This document shows positions 46,073-58,284 of a DNA stretch of 64,000 nucleotides, one piece after another. Under the pieces are notes generated by a model. That model did not search any database. It was not told the DNA's origin and was given only the letters and a program-made list of their open reading frames with translations. Within the stretch, counting starts at the first letter, position 1. The number at the start of each line of letters is the position of its first letter. This DNA is from Polyporus tsugae (Eukaryota; Basidiomycota; Agaricomycetes; Polyporales; Polyporaceae): contig JAHRBS010000001.1 in the NCBI GenBank assembly GCA_024305745.1, positions 248,001-312,000 of the forward strand, read 5' to 3'. The position numbers and the translations under genes are program-made.

Positions 46073-47362
46073 GCCGGGCGTTGAAACCTCGACGCAGGTG
46101 TTGATAGTAGAGATAGGGATAAACATTGCGTATTGGTTGAGTTCAGGTCCATGGTCGGGGATGTCGACGATGGAGCGGATGTACAGCGCCAGGAGCGTCA
46201 GGTTAGGATCGTGGCGGTAGAGCGGCCGATCGTTCGGGCTGAGGGGAGGTGGAAACTGAATATAGCTTTTGACGAGGAGAGACCGCGAGAAACCGATGCT
46301 GGACCATGCGGGGAGCTGGAACATAACGTCGTGTCGCTTGTCGAGGGCGCGGATGGACCCTTGAGGTGGAGGTTGATGGGGTAGACGAGCAGCGACTCAA
46401 ACGTGACAACCACGACATGAGACTGAGATACCAAGCGACAGCGCCACCAGAATTCGTTGTGGAATTCCTGTCGAAGTATGAAGTAAGTAATAGGGCTCAG
46501 TATAGGGCCGCCATTACAATTGACGGAACGAAAGACCATACCCAGACTGTAACACCGGTCTTCCACTGGCAGTTGATAACCCTCATCTCGCAGTGTCTCC
46601 CACTGAGGTTAGGGACGTTCCAAGCAATCAAGTCTCCGAGGACGTGAATGCTATCCCAAGTTCGACTATCCGCCCAATCTCCGGAACCTAGGCTTGATGA
46701 AATGTGGCACTGAGATGCACTGGGATGTGGTCGTCCTTTGCTGAGCGAGTAGATGAAACAATCGAGGGGTCTGCAAGAATTCAGTAACTGTTAATGTGCG
46801 GAGAGCATCACACAGTCATTTGCACGCACATGGCATCTGTGTCTTTCCGCGAGAAGACTAGTAGGTCCTGGGCCTGGGAGACATCTGCTACGCAACTGCC
46901 AGTGTTGACGCCTTCCAAATTGAGATCTCGCATGCTACGGCCGATCTTCTGTTCGTGGATGCCAGAAAAGGCAGTTGAAGGTCGCCAAAGATGGACACTG
47001 CCTCCTGCGATTGTCGTTACCAATCCATTGGACGAGAGAGCACCCAGAGAACCGAACGGTTGCCCTCGCACACGCTTGAGTGGATGATCACCGGCATGGA
47101 ACCTGGCACGATGTTCACGCAGAGAGGTGAGGCGGTCGGCAACCGTTACGGCAACAGAAGGTGCCCCATCGATTCGTCCTGAGCGGCCCAGTTCGATCTT
47201 GTATCGAATGGAGATGTCGTCGTCGATGAGGTTTGCAAGGGAGCGACACATCTGCGTAATAGATGATATCAGCGTCGAGCTCTGTAAAACAATGAGCACC
47301 CGGTGACCGTCATACCCGCTTACAAATGACCAGCTCCCTAATATTGAATGCCACGAGGATCG
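46073..47362 (-). other. Inverted internal segment of F-box gene C
   Basis: About 1,290 bp read on the minus strand: it begins at 47362 with ILVAFNIRELVICKR, directly continuing the LPQDLQL left at 46072, and ends near 46073 with AMFIPISTINTCVEVSTPG, which should precede the block at 47363. Introns are at the same places as in gene B. Short CCGGGC-type sequences occur at both ends and could have aided the event. Confidence 0.85.
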
Positions 47363-47444
47363 TACCACCACCTCCGGGCGGATCACCGCACGTTGTGCAG
47401 TGGAACGACTGGGGACTCACCGGCACGCACATCGCGCATTTCGA

Positions 47445-47772
47445 TGTTGAGCGCGGCACTGCCAAGCGCTGGCAGCCAACATAGCCGCTAGGCTGTGACA
47501 CCGCCATAGCGCCAGTTGTCACACATGCCAGATTACTCATAGCCTCGTCTATGATAATCACGCACAGCTCGACTGTGCACCGTGTATGCTACTGTACAGT
47601 TCTTATGTAATCTAGTAGTATATATACGGGCTCCCCAGAGCCCCCAATACAGACAGTTCTTTACACCCTACCACCATCATCACTTAACAAGCCTCAACAA
47701 CCCCTCCAGGTGAGTATGCGGAGCTTCCGCTAGAGTTGCTGCCCGGTGTGGGCTTTGCCCCCAGCTTCAACA
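47445..47772 (+). repeat. Left LTR (328 bp)
   Basis: Starts TGTTGAGC and ends GCTTCAACA. A TATATATA box lies near 47618-47625. The only difference I found from the right LTR is A versus G eleven to thirteen bases from the end (CCCCCAGCTT versus CCCCCGGCTT). Confidence 0.95.
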
Positions 47773-47786
47773 GGTTATGAGCCCTG
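47773..47786 (+). promoter_or_regulatory. Primer-binding site, initiator-tRNA-Met half-tRNA type
   Basis: GGTTATGAGCCCTG directly follows the LTR. It is complementary to the anticodon stem-loop of initiator tRNA-Met (CAGGGCUCAUAACC), not to a tRNA 3' end. Drosophila copia and yeast Ty5 prime this way with a cleaved 5' half-tRNA. Confidence 0.85.
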
Positions 47787-48090
47787 GTGATGCCCAGGTA
47801 CTGCGCCGCTCATTGCTGGCTGCGACCTGTGAGGCTCCCAGCTCGCCTGGAATCCCTTCGTCGCCGTTATGGCAGACGACCTGTTGGATGGATGTGGCGC
47901 GATTATCCGCTGCCTGCCATCCACAGCAGTGGAGCTGGATGTGGCGCGCCTTCGAGGTCGCTGCCTGCCCTCCACCAAATAGAGGGGGAACCTATGCCAG
48001 CGCGTTTTTCCATGACCGCTGCCCTAAAAAGTCTTTGTGGATGTTGACTGACACGTCTTCTTCCCTCCAGACTTTAACCCCTCTCGCACG

Positions 48091-51000
48091 ATGTCGAACG
48101 CGCTCTACACCGCCGTTACCAGCGTCCTCACGGGCCCCAACTACCTCGAGTGGGCCGTGACCATGGAGTCCTACCTCCTGGCACAAGGACAGTGGAAGGT
48201 CATCAACGAGTCTCGCCCCGCCACCGACGCTGACAAGCAAGCGGAATGGGACGGACTCAACGGCAAGGCCATGGGTAACATCCGCCTTCGCCTCACTCAA
48301 AGCATCATCAGTGCCATCGCTAGCAAGACCACTGCCGCGGACATCTGGAACCACCTCAAGACGAACTACGGGAAGCCGGGCATCCCCATTGTCTATCAAG
48401 ACTTCCGTGCTGCGATCAGTCTCACCGTCCCCAGCGACTCCAATCCTATCCCAGCCCTCGACAAGCTCGAGGCGCACTTCCAGCGCCTTGATACCAACAA
48501 GTTCGACGTTTCAGAGCACGTCAAGGGGATGATGCTCATCTCCAAGCTCCCTCAGTCCATGGATCCCGTCATCCAGGTCTACATCTCTGGCCTCAAGGAT
48601 GACGCTGCTGGCCCTGCCATCAAGAAGATCACGCTCGCTGGCGTCCGCCAGGCCGTGATCATGCACTGGGAACAGCGCCAAGGACGTCACCAGTCGCGTA
48701 ACAACGCCAACAAGATCAGCGCTGTCAAGCGCAAGGGGCCGGACCCCAACTTCCGTCAGCAGCAGCAGCAGCGCCCTCAGCGGCAGCAGCAGCAGCAGCA
48801 GCAGCAGCGCCCTGATGGGCAGCAGCAACAAGGTGGACGCTCTCGCGGCCGCCGCTCTGGACGTGGTCGTGGTGGACAGCCAGGTGCGCACCAACATGCG
48901 CACTTTGCCCATATGGTTGACGTGGCGCCTTTTGCCCACATCACTGACGTCCCAACCACGATCACCCAGGGCCCCAGCGGAGTGGAGGATCCGCGCGCTC
49001 TCATGCGCAAACCCGTCCGCGCAAAGACAGGGGACAACAAGTACCCCTCGCTCACGTCTGCCATATCCCTCGCCGAGGAACTCGGCATCCAGCCGACGTT
49101 CGAGCGCATCCGCATCCTCGAGGACCTCGTCCGACTCCAACAGGCCCCTCGCGCCCTGGAGGAACAGAACCGCGCGGCCTCGCCCGCGGCCACCCCACTC
49201 GCATCTTCATCAACCCGATCTCCGACGATGAGTGGTGGCGACGACTTGCCCAGTGGCACCGAGGAGAGCAGCAGTTCGCAGTTCGAGGACTCGGACAGCG
49301 AGGAGGACCGTGCGCCCAAGCGCAAGCGCACCCTCAGGGAGCGCATGTCAGAGCGCACCCTAGAGGAGCGCCTCGCCCCTCTGGACGACCCGATGAACGA
49401 GCTGACGGACGACGAGGACGTCGTGTCGCTCGGCATGGTTGAAGATGAAGTTGAATCTTTCTTCAATCAGTACTGGTCAGTCTATTCTTCTCCCCACAAC
49501 AAGTTGTATGCTGACTTCGCGCCCTTAATGGCAGCTGATAATGTCGCAAGTCCCTCTTGTCGTGTAAACAGCCCGCATGTATCTGTAGCTATAGAGCAGA
49601 ATACATGTCCTCACCACTCTTCACATGCTAAGTGTGCGCGCTGTAAGGGAAAGAATAAGCAGATTGAACGGCAAGACTCGAACATGTGGATGCTCGACTC
49701 AGGAGCGTCAATGCACTTTACGTTCAACATGAGTGACTTCGCCGATTTCCGGTACTACAAAGTCCATCGACCGCTATACACAGCAGATGGGGTCACGTTC
49801 ATGACTGGTGAAGGGACTGTCTTCCTAACTTTAGAGTCTGGAAAGACCATAAGGCTGATGAATGTCGCCTTGGTCCCAAATCTTACCAACAAACTTGTTT
49901 CAATGGGAGCATTACTCCGTGAAGGAATGAAAGCGCGTGCATCGACCGCTAGTATCTCCTTCTACCAAGCAAATGAGCTTGTAGTCACGTTTCAACCACG
50001 AAACGTTGGTGACACTATTTATGTCATCTTCACGCAGCCTTTACTGGCGCGAAACATGATCACAGCCTTTGAAGCTGTCGACTATGATACTCTACACCGT
50101 CGCTTAGGACACCCTTCGCGCGATGTGCTGAGACATGCTTGGAAACACACTGACAAGTGCCCGCATGTTGAGATTCCCAAAGAGGACTCGATTTGCCGAG
50201 GATGTGCTGAAGGCAAAATGCCATCGCAATCCCATCCGCTCGATCTTAGATGAGCGTCGAAACCTTTTGAGCTAGTCCACACGGACCTCAAAGAATTCCC
50301 TGTCCCTTCGTACCACAAACACAAGTACACTATACTGTACTATGATGACTACACTTCACACGTGTGGACCGTCAAACTTCGTACCAAGGACACTGCCCTA
50401 CAATCTATGCGACAATGGTTGACATATGTCGAAAACCAATATGGCGCGAAGGTGCAGAAATGGAAATCTGATGCTGGAGGTGAATTGAAATCAAAAGCCT
50501 TCACGAATATGCTCAAGGACAGAGGCATCGAGATTATAACCAGTGCACCACACATTCATCAACAGAATGGCCGTGCCGAGCGCATAATTCGTACGCTCAT
50601 GGACAAAGGGGAGGCAATGCGACACGACGCTTGCATACCTCAGTCCTGGTGGGAATTCTCCTTTGATCATGCTACACACGTCTATAACAGGACGCCTATG
50701 CGTCGTCTGGAATGGCGAACCCCCTATGAACTTCTATACGACTCCAAGCCAGACATTAGCCACCTACGCGTCTTTGGATGTGGAGCCTATGTCTTCTTGC
50801 CACCTGAAGTGCGGAAGAATAAACTATCCCCCAAATCGGAGTTGATGGTTTACCTTGGCATCGGCGATGGAGGTCACAATTATAAGTTCATGCGCCTACC
50901 AAACAATGTCATCTTTACAGCTGCTCAAGCGCTATTTGATGAACATATGTTTCCGAAGTGTCCACACGAGCAGAAGCGACAGAGGCAGCAGATTGCACCC

Positions 51001-53475
51001 AATGAAGAGGAATCACAGGAATCCGCGGACCAAGTCCCCGCTCCTAAGAATCTCCCTGATGACGATGAGGAGCCACATCGTCCTCCCAAAAACCTTCCTT
51101 CTAAAAAGGACAAGGGCAAGGCGCGAGACATCGCACCTCCTGCACCACCGGCTGAACTACCTGTACAGCGTACTTCACGCAGACAGACACCGCGAAGTGT
51201 GCATAGCCCTGTGTTGCCGCAATCTCCTCCGGTTGAAAGATCTGGCACGAGTTCTCCGCGACGATCTGGGAGAGAACGGAAAGTACCAGTTCGCGAAGGG
51301 AATGTCTATGGTGAATCACGACACCCTACAGACATTTTCAAGGACATAGAGAAACGGGAATCGTGGAAGAAAATGGTTGAAGTTCGTGGAGAAACGAGTC
51401 GCTCTCGTACCGCGCCACCATCCAGAGATGAGAGGCTTCCCGGGCCTAGCTCTTCTCGATCACTTCCGCGATCACGCGATGAACCCGTACTCCGTCCACC
51501 TTCGAAATGGACCACGCCACGGGAGCCTACTCCCATGATCTCACCTAGTAGCAGCGACGCTGAGGAAGAGGATGACTCTGGTCCCATACCGGAACCTATA
51601 CCTGCAGAGCCAGTCCCTCCACCTCACTCAGGCGCTCCTAGTGAGCAAAGCTCAGAGGCACACTCGAACGAAAGTTCTGAGGAAGAAACTGATGATGAGG
51701 ACGAATCATCTGAATACGAAGATGATGATGATGAAGACGCGTCCTCAGAGGAAGTCGAAGATGCCCTGCGTGATCCAGACGGAACTGATGTGGCAGAACT
51801 ATGCCGGGAAGGGGGAGCATATCTCATCCAATACCTTATTTCTAAGGCTATCCCACCAGACGATGAGGGGGAGAAGGCCTCGCCACTTAATGTGCGCGAA
51901 TGGACCTTCCGTGATATCGCTGTCCTACCAAAGGATGAGCGAAAGGAGTGGTTCAACGCTTGCCGCGAAGAATTAGAGGCTCTTCGCAGGCGCGATGTGT
52001 ATGACTTGGTTGACCGGCCCAAAGGGCGAAAGGTCGTCAAGAACCGCTGGGTATTCGACATCAAAACTGACGGACGAAAGAAAGCCAGGCTTGTTGCGAA
52101 AGGCTTCTCCCAGGTCGAAGGCGAAGACTTCGACAAAATATTCTCCCCAGTTGTACGATTCGAGACAGTGCGTCTCATCACAGCATTAGCAACGCTCGAG
52201 GACTGGCATATCTCAGGCCTCGATGTACGCAGTGCCTACCTATATGGCAAGCTGGATGAAGAGATATATATGGAGCAGCCAGAAGGGTTTCGCACACCCA
52301 GTACAGAGCACAAAGTCCTCAGACTCAAACGTGCTCTATATGGGCTTAAGCAGGCAGGTTTAGCATGGTGGCGCACCTTGTCTGAGTCCATGACATTGAT
52401 GGGCTTTAAACGGCTCAGCAATGATGCAGGCATATACATCTACAAACGCTCTGATGGAGCACTTGTAGTTGTTATCGTCTACGTTGACGATGCACTCTTT
52501 TGTGGGCGAAATAGGAAGCTCGTAGCTGAACTGAAAGCTCGCTTCATGAGAAAGTGGGAGTGTCGAGACCTTGGCGATGCCAAAGAGTTCTTACGCATGC
52601 GTATTACACGCAAAGGCAACAATATCCACCTGGATCAATGCGCCTACCTAGAGAAAGTACTGGAACGTTGCGGCATGACTAACGCGCGACCAGCTACTAC
52701 TCCGCTCCCAGCAGGTTACCAACCTGAGCCCAACAAAGAGCAATCCACACCAGAGCTTCGCTCTAGGTTCCAGACAGTCATCGGTTCCCTACTGTATATC
52801 ATGTTAGGAACAAGGCCGGACTTAGCCTTCGCTGTGACAAAATTGTCCCAGTTTGCATCCAACCCATCTGAGGAGCACCTCAAGCGTGCACTCTATATCT
52901 GCCGCTATCTGGTTGGAACCAAGGATTACTTCCTGGTTTACAAAGGCAAAGCTCAGACTGGCTTAGTTGCCGGTACTGACTCTGATTGGGCATCAGATCC
53001 CAACACTCGACACTCGCAGACAGGATTCTTCCTGAAACTAGCGGGTGGTGTTTTCTCGTGGACTTCACGTGCACAGAAAACGATTGCTCATTCCTCAACT
53101 GAGGCCGAGTATATGGCGATGAGTGATTGTAGTCGCCAAGTAGTCTGGGTTCGCAACCTACTTGCAGAACTCGGCTATTATATCGATCATATACCTCTTT
53201 CTGGAGATAACCAAGGGTCTATCTTCATTGCATCGAATCCAGTAACGGAGCCGAGGTCTAAACACATCGACATCCGCTATCACTACATTCGGGAGGTACA
53301 TGAAAAGGGCATCGTCGACCTATTCTACATTGAAGGTGATGACAATCCCGCCGATATATTCACCAAGAACTTGGGAGCGATGAAATTCGTTAAATTCCGC
53401 TCTCAACTCGGGCTCCACTTTCCACGGCCAGCTTATAGCGCCAAATCCGCTTTCGTACCCATGCCGAGTACTTAG
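48091..53475 (+). pseudogene. copia gag-pol polyprotein with one internal stop
   Basis: One frame, 1,795 codons, interrupted only by TGA at 50251-50253. Gag (48091 to about 48750) is of the Retrotran_gag/UBN2 type. It is followed by a Gln-rich and Arg-Gly-rich basic stretch (48750-48890) where a CCHC knuckle is usual. The protease has MLDSGASMHF near 49690. The integrase zinc region (LHRRLGHPS ... CRGCAEGK) is just before the stop; the integrase catalytic residues (VHTD, YYDDY, GRAERI) lie after it. The RT has YVDD at 52480-52491, and RNase H has GTDSDWA and STEAEYMA near 52970-53115. The stop separates the zinc region from the integrase core, so only Gag, protease and the start of integrase can be made. 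Confidence 0.93.
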
Positions 53476-53476
53476 C

Positions 53477-53485
53477 GAGGGGGAG
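53477..53485 (+). promoter_or_regulatory. Polypurine tract
   Basis: GAGGGGGAG immediately before the right LTR, the expected plus-strand primer. It begins two bases after the stop codon of pol. Confidence 0.8.
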
Positions 53486-53813
53486 TGTTGAGCGCGGCAC
53501 TGCCAAGCGCTGGCAGCCAACATAGCCGCTAGGCTGTGACACCGCCATAGCGCCAGTTGTCACACATGCCAGATTACTCATAGCCTCGTCTATGATAATC
53601 ACGCACAGCTCGACTGTGCACCGTGTATGCTACTGTACAGTTCTTATGTAATCTAGTAGTATATATACGGGCTCCCCAGAGCCCCCAATACAGACAGTTC
53701 TTTACACCCTACCACCATCATCACTTAACAAGCCTCAACAACCCCTCCAGGTGAGTATGCGGAGCTTCCGCTAGAGTTGCTGCCCGGTGTGGGCTTTGCC
53801 CCCGGCTTCAACA
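53486..53813 (+). repeat. Right LTR (328 bp)
   Basis: Same ends and length as the left LTR, apparently one substitution apart. Followed by the second TTCGA copy. Confidence 0.95.
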
Positions 53814-54137
53814 TTCGACTCTGAGTCCCCATGTTATTTCTCCCCTATGGGCTGCTCTTGCGTGGTCACGCAGAGGAGGTGGGACCCCTCTGGCAACCTG
53901 TTATTGAGGGTTCTCGTATTCGACGTACATCCGTGGGCAAGGCCAGATCCCCAGCACATCAAGGAAGCGAGTGGGCTTGTGGACGCCACGGAGCCGGACA
54001 CTCTGTTAGCGGGGCCAGCGTTCACCGAGACGATCCGGACGACATTCCCATTCGACGTCGCGCGGAGGGATATCCCGCTGACACGGGACGATCGGTACCC
54101 TATAGTCGTCTTGACTGAGGACGGGCTGCTACTTGTG

Positions 54138-55533
54138 GTATGCTCCGTCGTTGCGATTCTTGTTCTTCTCGTTGTTGACTTACGCCAAAGTTTTAGGCGT
54201 CACCTGTTTGACATCCCTTAGGCACAGGTTTTCGGTCTGCGTTAGTGTATGTACCGTCCCATTGTATCCCCACTCATTTCTCCGGAGTCGGTATATGCAG
54301 TGAACATGGACCTCATTCACGCGATGCGCCCGTCGTCGTCGATCCACAATAGCATTCGGTGCGCATGCACTTGTGAGAGTGTTGACATAATCTCGCCCAG
54401 AGGACAACCCGTACTCCGATTCCAAGCATCCCGCGATCACAGCGTCATGGGCATCGTTCCCGAGCAAAGGCGATCTAACACAGCCCCACCCAAGTACCAC
54501 TTCAACCGGCTTTTCGACAGCACGCTATCGCACGTGTTTAAAGTTCAGTGTGTGTACTTATCTGGTGTTACGGCTTCACCCCGCACGGAACAATTGCTAA
54601 CAGGATTTTAGGTCAATGCGGCGCAGTGACTCGTGATGTACATCTGGTTTGACTTCTCGCGATCGGCGCGACCGGAGAGGTAGGTGTATGCATCCGTGTT
54701 AACGGTTCAACTTCGCTGATGCGCGTTCTCACTTAAATAACTTGAAATTCAATGTAGCGGCACTCCAGAGCACCTATGGGAACCCGATCAAAATCATCCT
54801 GTCTCCGGCGTATGCTCGCAGCTCGATCAGGGTCGCCTTCGAACATGTGCACACCTGAGGGAGATACAACATCATTGAAGACGCAGATTCTCAGGGACAC
54901 GATCGCGTGGCCAGACAACAAGCACTTTAATGCGCATATGTAACCTGGCTATACAAGGTATGTCAGTGAATATCCATCTTGTCGTGTGCCCTGAGGCCGA
55001 GTCTTCGATGTTTCTAGTAGCAGTGTCCTGACTCGCACGCAGGGCCAATCAAAGGAATGTCAAAGCACATCTGGACATCCTGCAGTGTTCGTCAACGCAC
55101 CAGAACTTCATTTCCGCGACTTCTGGCATCCATCTGCGGTCACGATCGAACTTTCATTACTGCGGATGTGGTCAACAGAACCTAAAACACCGCTGAGGCT
55201 GTATAGGCATTCAACGGAGATCGCCCATATTGGAGGTCATTAGGCGTCGTTCGTTCCAGTTCGTGCGAACCACTGTTCAAGACCTATGCTTCTCTCGAGG
55301 GCACGCAGTGTACCATGTTGATGTATTACTCGACACGGATATATGGCAGGTGAGTCCACTAGGCGTCATAGACGTATTTTTTCTCACGTCAACCACCTTG
55401 CAGATTACACGCGTATAGAGCCACCACACCATACACGATGCGTGTACGCTGGCTTCTTTCTCGTCCAGCTATATGTGTCTGCAGCGCTTTCTTCCTGTCC
55501 TCGCACTCCACCCCACCCCTTCCCCACTAGACC
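54138..55533. other. Intergenic, no gene supported
   Basis: Begins at the donor site of the last intron of F-box gene C; its final exon was not identified. The rest has only short frames. The right end is the promoter of the coiled-coil gene, with a CCACCCC-rich start region. Confidence 0.45.
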
Positions 55534-58284
55534 ATGTCCGACGCTACGACTGCACAAGAGTTCGATGAGCGTATCGCGCAGACGCAGTCGGGGACCGCAG
55601 AGGTCCAAGACTTCGTCATGAAGTACGTCCGTAGCTCATTCATGGCCAAGCTCTCCTGACATACTGACACCACAGGACATCATACGCTTTTCCTGCAGCC
55701 GACGTGTTGCTGCCTGCCCCAATGGCCGTCTCTATTCTCGGTATGTCCGCATGCCGCGATTACTATTCTCTATACATATTCGGTACTTAATTTAATTTTT
55801 GCATCAGGCCAGCTCACCCTCGCAGCGACCACCGCCGACTTCAAGTTCATCGCGCGCTCCGGCGGCTGCGAACATATCCGCTACCGTGACAGCTTCCGCG
55901 CGACGATCATCCAGCTCGTCAACACTGGCGCCTTGACCCTCAACCGCTCCTTCACCAACTTCAACGAGATCAACCAGCTCTGCGGCGCGGTGCACCCCGG
56001 GGTGAACAATATCGTCCAGCTCCTCGTTGGACATCCGGACAGCACCCCCGCCGAGAACGACCTTGCTCTGAAACGATACCTTCCGGATCAGATCGAGTCG
56101 CTCAGCAGTACGGTCCAGGCGTGTCTTCACAGGGCGAAGGAAACACATAGCGCATTCGACGATCTGCTCAAGCTGACCATGGAAATCCACGAAGCGTGTA
56201 CCGCCACGCAAGGTGCGTCTATTCTGTGCAAATACATGTATATGCTACTCCAGGACGCTGACATCCACGCAGGAGACACTGAGATGCGCGTTCACGAGGA
56301 GAAGCGCCGCATGGCTGCGCTCGAGAAAGAGCAGGCGGCGACGGAGGAGGTGAAGAGGACCAGCAAGGACATCTTCGACACAGCCCAAGAGAGCTTCAGT
56401 AAAGCGCAGACCACGTTCCATGACGCATCTGGCGACATGCCCGGAGGTACGCTCAGTCCCCCTTCTGCTCTCTATTTCCGTCACCGAGCCCAATAGCGTC
56501 TACGTGCACTTCAAAAACAGTGGGCGAGCTCTTCCTCTCTTCGATGGCGGATGCTGCGCTGGTGCGTAGGCCCTCGCGAGCACCGGCTCGGTACTGAGTG
56601 GCACGTCCTGAGCCTTCCCCACCCTAACAGTGCGCAGTTAACTTCGTCACCTTCAACTCGCTCGGCCTGTCATCCGGCCGCTCGAACAACGACACCGCGA
56701 ACACGACCGCCACCGAAGAACCCGCGTCCGACACGCGCGACCCTGCCTAGCAAAAGGCGTCTGCTCTGTGCCAGCATGCCGAGACCCTCAGTGCGCTGCT
56801 CATCGCAGGCCCTGGCGGGCGCCCAGACTGGACGACTACCAAGTCGCCGGAGGCGGGCGGATGCGCTGACATCTGGGTCAATTGATAGCGAGAAGGCTTT
56901 GAAGTCGAAAAAGAGGAACGCTGGAAAGCCGACCGAGCGCGTGCTCTCGCTCACGCACAAGGGCATCGACATCAGTGCTCCTTCCCTCGTGCTCGTCTTA
57001 GGCCGACGGATCCGGCTGACTTGAAACTTTGTTGACTCGCGCAGTACGCCCACAGGCTGCACGATGTGGTGCCCCCCGGGGACCAGATCAAGATGAAGGA
57101 GCTCGCGAGCGCCATCGCCGACTGGTGCGACAACGTCGTCGGGTTCTCCGCCCAGGCGGACCTGAAGCTGAAGCTTGAAGACGTCCCCGTTCAAGCGACA
57201 GGCGTTCGTCCAGCATGCCAACACCGCCGGCCGGATGCCGATCACCACGACGCGTATCAACCAGGCGCGGTACAAGCTCGAGGTCGCGCAGGGGCAGCTC
57301 AACCTGGCAAGGGAGCAGTCGACGCACGCGACAGAGCAGGCTCATGCAGTTCACCGGCCGGCTCGGGGAGATCATGGGGCAGCTCGCGAAAGTGGACATC
57401 CAGAAGCGCAACGTGAGTAGTCCTGCGGGTATCTCGCAGCGTTCTGCCAGAATATGACTTTCGCGCAAATCCTCTCGAAGGCGATTGCGTTCCTCTGCGA
57501 GCTGAAGGGGTACTTCAACAAGCTTGTGCGCTTCTTCGACTTCGTCAACACGCTCGTCTCGATCAAGATGCGAGAGGCGGCGAATCAGTTCATCAAGCTC
57601 GTGAGGGTAGCGGAGGAGAACCCCGGACAGGTGTCGACATCGCGCAGTGCAGGTGCGGTCAATCTAGACGCATGGTGCGCTTTTATCGCAGGTGCTATTG
57701 GAGGATCGCAGAGCTGATGGTGTTGGAGGCCATCTACGACCATGCTCTCTCCCTCGCCAAGATCAGCCGGGTTGTCGAGAACATCAGCGGGGTAAGTTGC
57801 GTGCTCCGTCCTCTTCTCCGCCATCTTCCGCCTATAATCCATTTTGCGTTGGTTAGATGTACGTCAGCCTCTACGACGGCAACGTTCATCCTGGCGTCAA
57901 CATGCTATTGGACATGGGCAAGCTCATCGTCTCTAGGGACCAACAAGCTCTAGTCGCAGCCCGATGCGAGATCGAAGAATGGGCCAGAAACGCGAAAAAC
58001 AGGATCGTCCAGCTGGTGAACGAGGTGAGCTTTCGGTTTAGTTGTGCCAGGGACATGTTCTAATCCATGTTTAACAGAAGGCACAAGCCAACGAGCGCGA
58101 CATCAAGAAGCGCGTGGAAGAACTGGAGAAGACCCTTGGAAGTATCCTTCCGCCGCCTGCCAGTTCCAGGATCAAGGAGGTCGTCCACGAAGCGGAGAAT
58201 GAAGAGACGAAGGAGTTCGCTCGCGCAATGAGTGCAGCTGCCAAGGAAAATCTGGTGTACCAGAAGATGAACTTGTTCGTGTAG
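55534..58284 (+). pseudogene. Coiled-coil protein gene, apparently decayed
   Basis: The first five exons join cleanly (55534-55622, 55676-55740, 55808-56212, 56273-56446, 56521 to about 56565): MSDATTAQEFDE..., then a helical region (LKRYLPDQIESLSSTVQACL) and a coiled coil (EKRRMAALEKEQAATEEVKR). From 56638 the coding frame is broken: TAG at about 56750 (RDPA-stop-QKASAL), a frame change near 56882, and further single-base shifts near 57180 and 57345. Long stretches between lesions remain readable (INQARYKLEVAQGQLNLAREQ, ILSKAIAFLCELKGYF). The last exons (about 57857-58024 and 58079-58284) end in ENLVYQKMNLFV. Agaricomycete family of unknown function. The C-terminal tail is duplicated at 59.7 kb. 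Confidence 0.65.

Larger units (their letters stand above)
47445..53813 (+). mobile_element. Ty1/copia LTR retrotransposon, nearly complete
   Basis: A 6,369-bp element with two 328-bp LTRs, a half-tRNA primer-binding site, one long gag-pol frame and a purine run before the right LTR. It is flanked by a 5-bp target duplication TTCGA (47440-47444 and 53814-53818). LTRs begin TGTTGA and end TCAACA. Domain order protease-integrase-RT-RNase H defines the copia superfamily. A single in-frame TGA interrupts the polyprotein. LTR near-identity implies a very recent insertion. Confidence 0.97.
46012..54137 (+). pseudogene. F-box protein C, broken by inversion and copia insertion
   Basis: Third member of the five-exon F-box family. 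In order on the plus strand: the start of exon 1 (46012-46072, MTEPTQSTFNILQLPQDLQL); then 46073-47362, which reads as the middle of the gene but on the minus strand; then 47363-47444 back on plus (VVQWNDWGLTGTHIAHFD); then the copia element 47445-53813; then 53814-54137 (CYFSPMGCSCVVTQ...FDVHPWARPDP...EDGLLLV), ending at a GT donor where gene B has its last intron. Every piece aligns in turn with gene B (24085-26123) once the middle is flipped. Cannot make the protein. Confidence 0.88.

Noticed and set aside
57088..57468. Minus-strand frame opposite the coiled-coil gene
   Set aside because: Antisense shadow; the plus strand shows coiled-coil heptads in this stretch.
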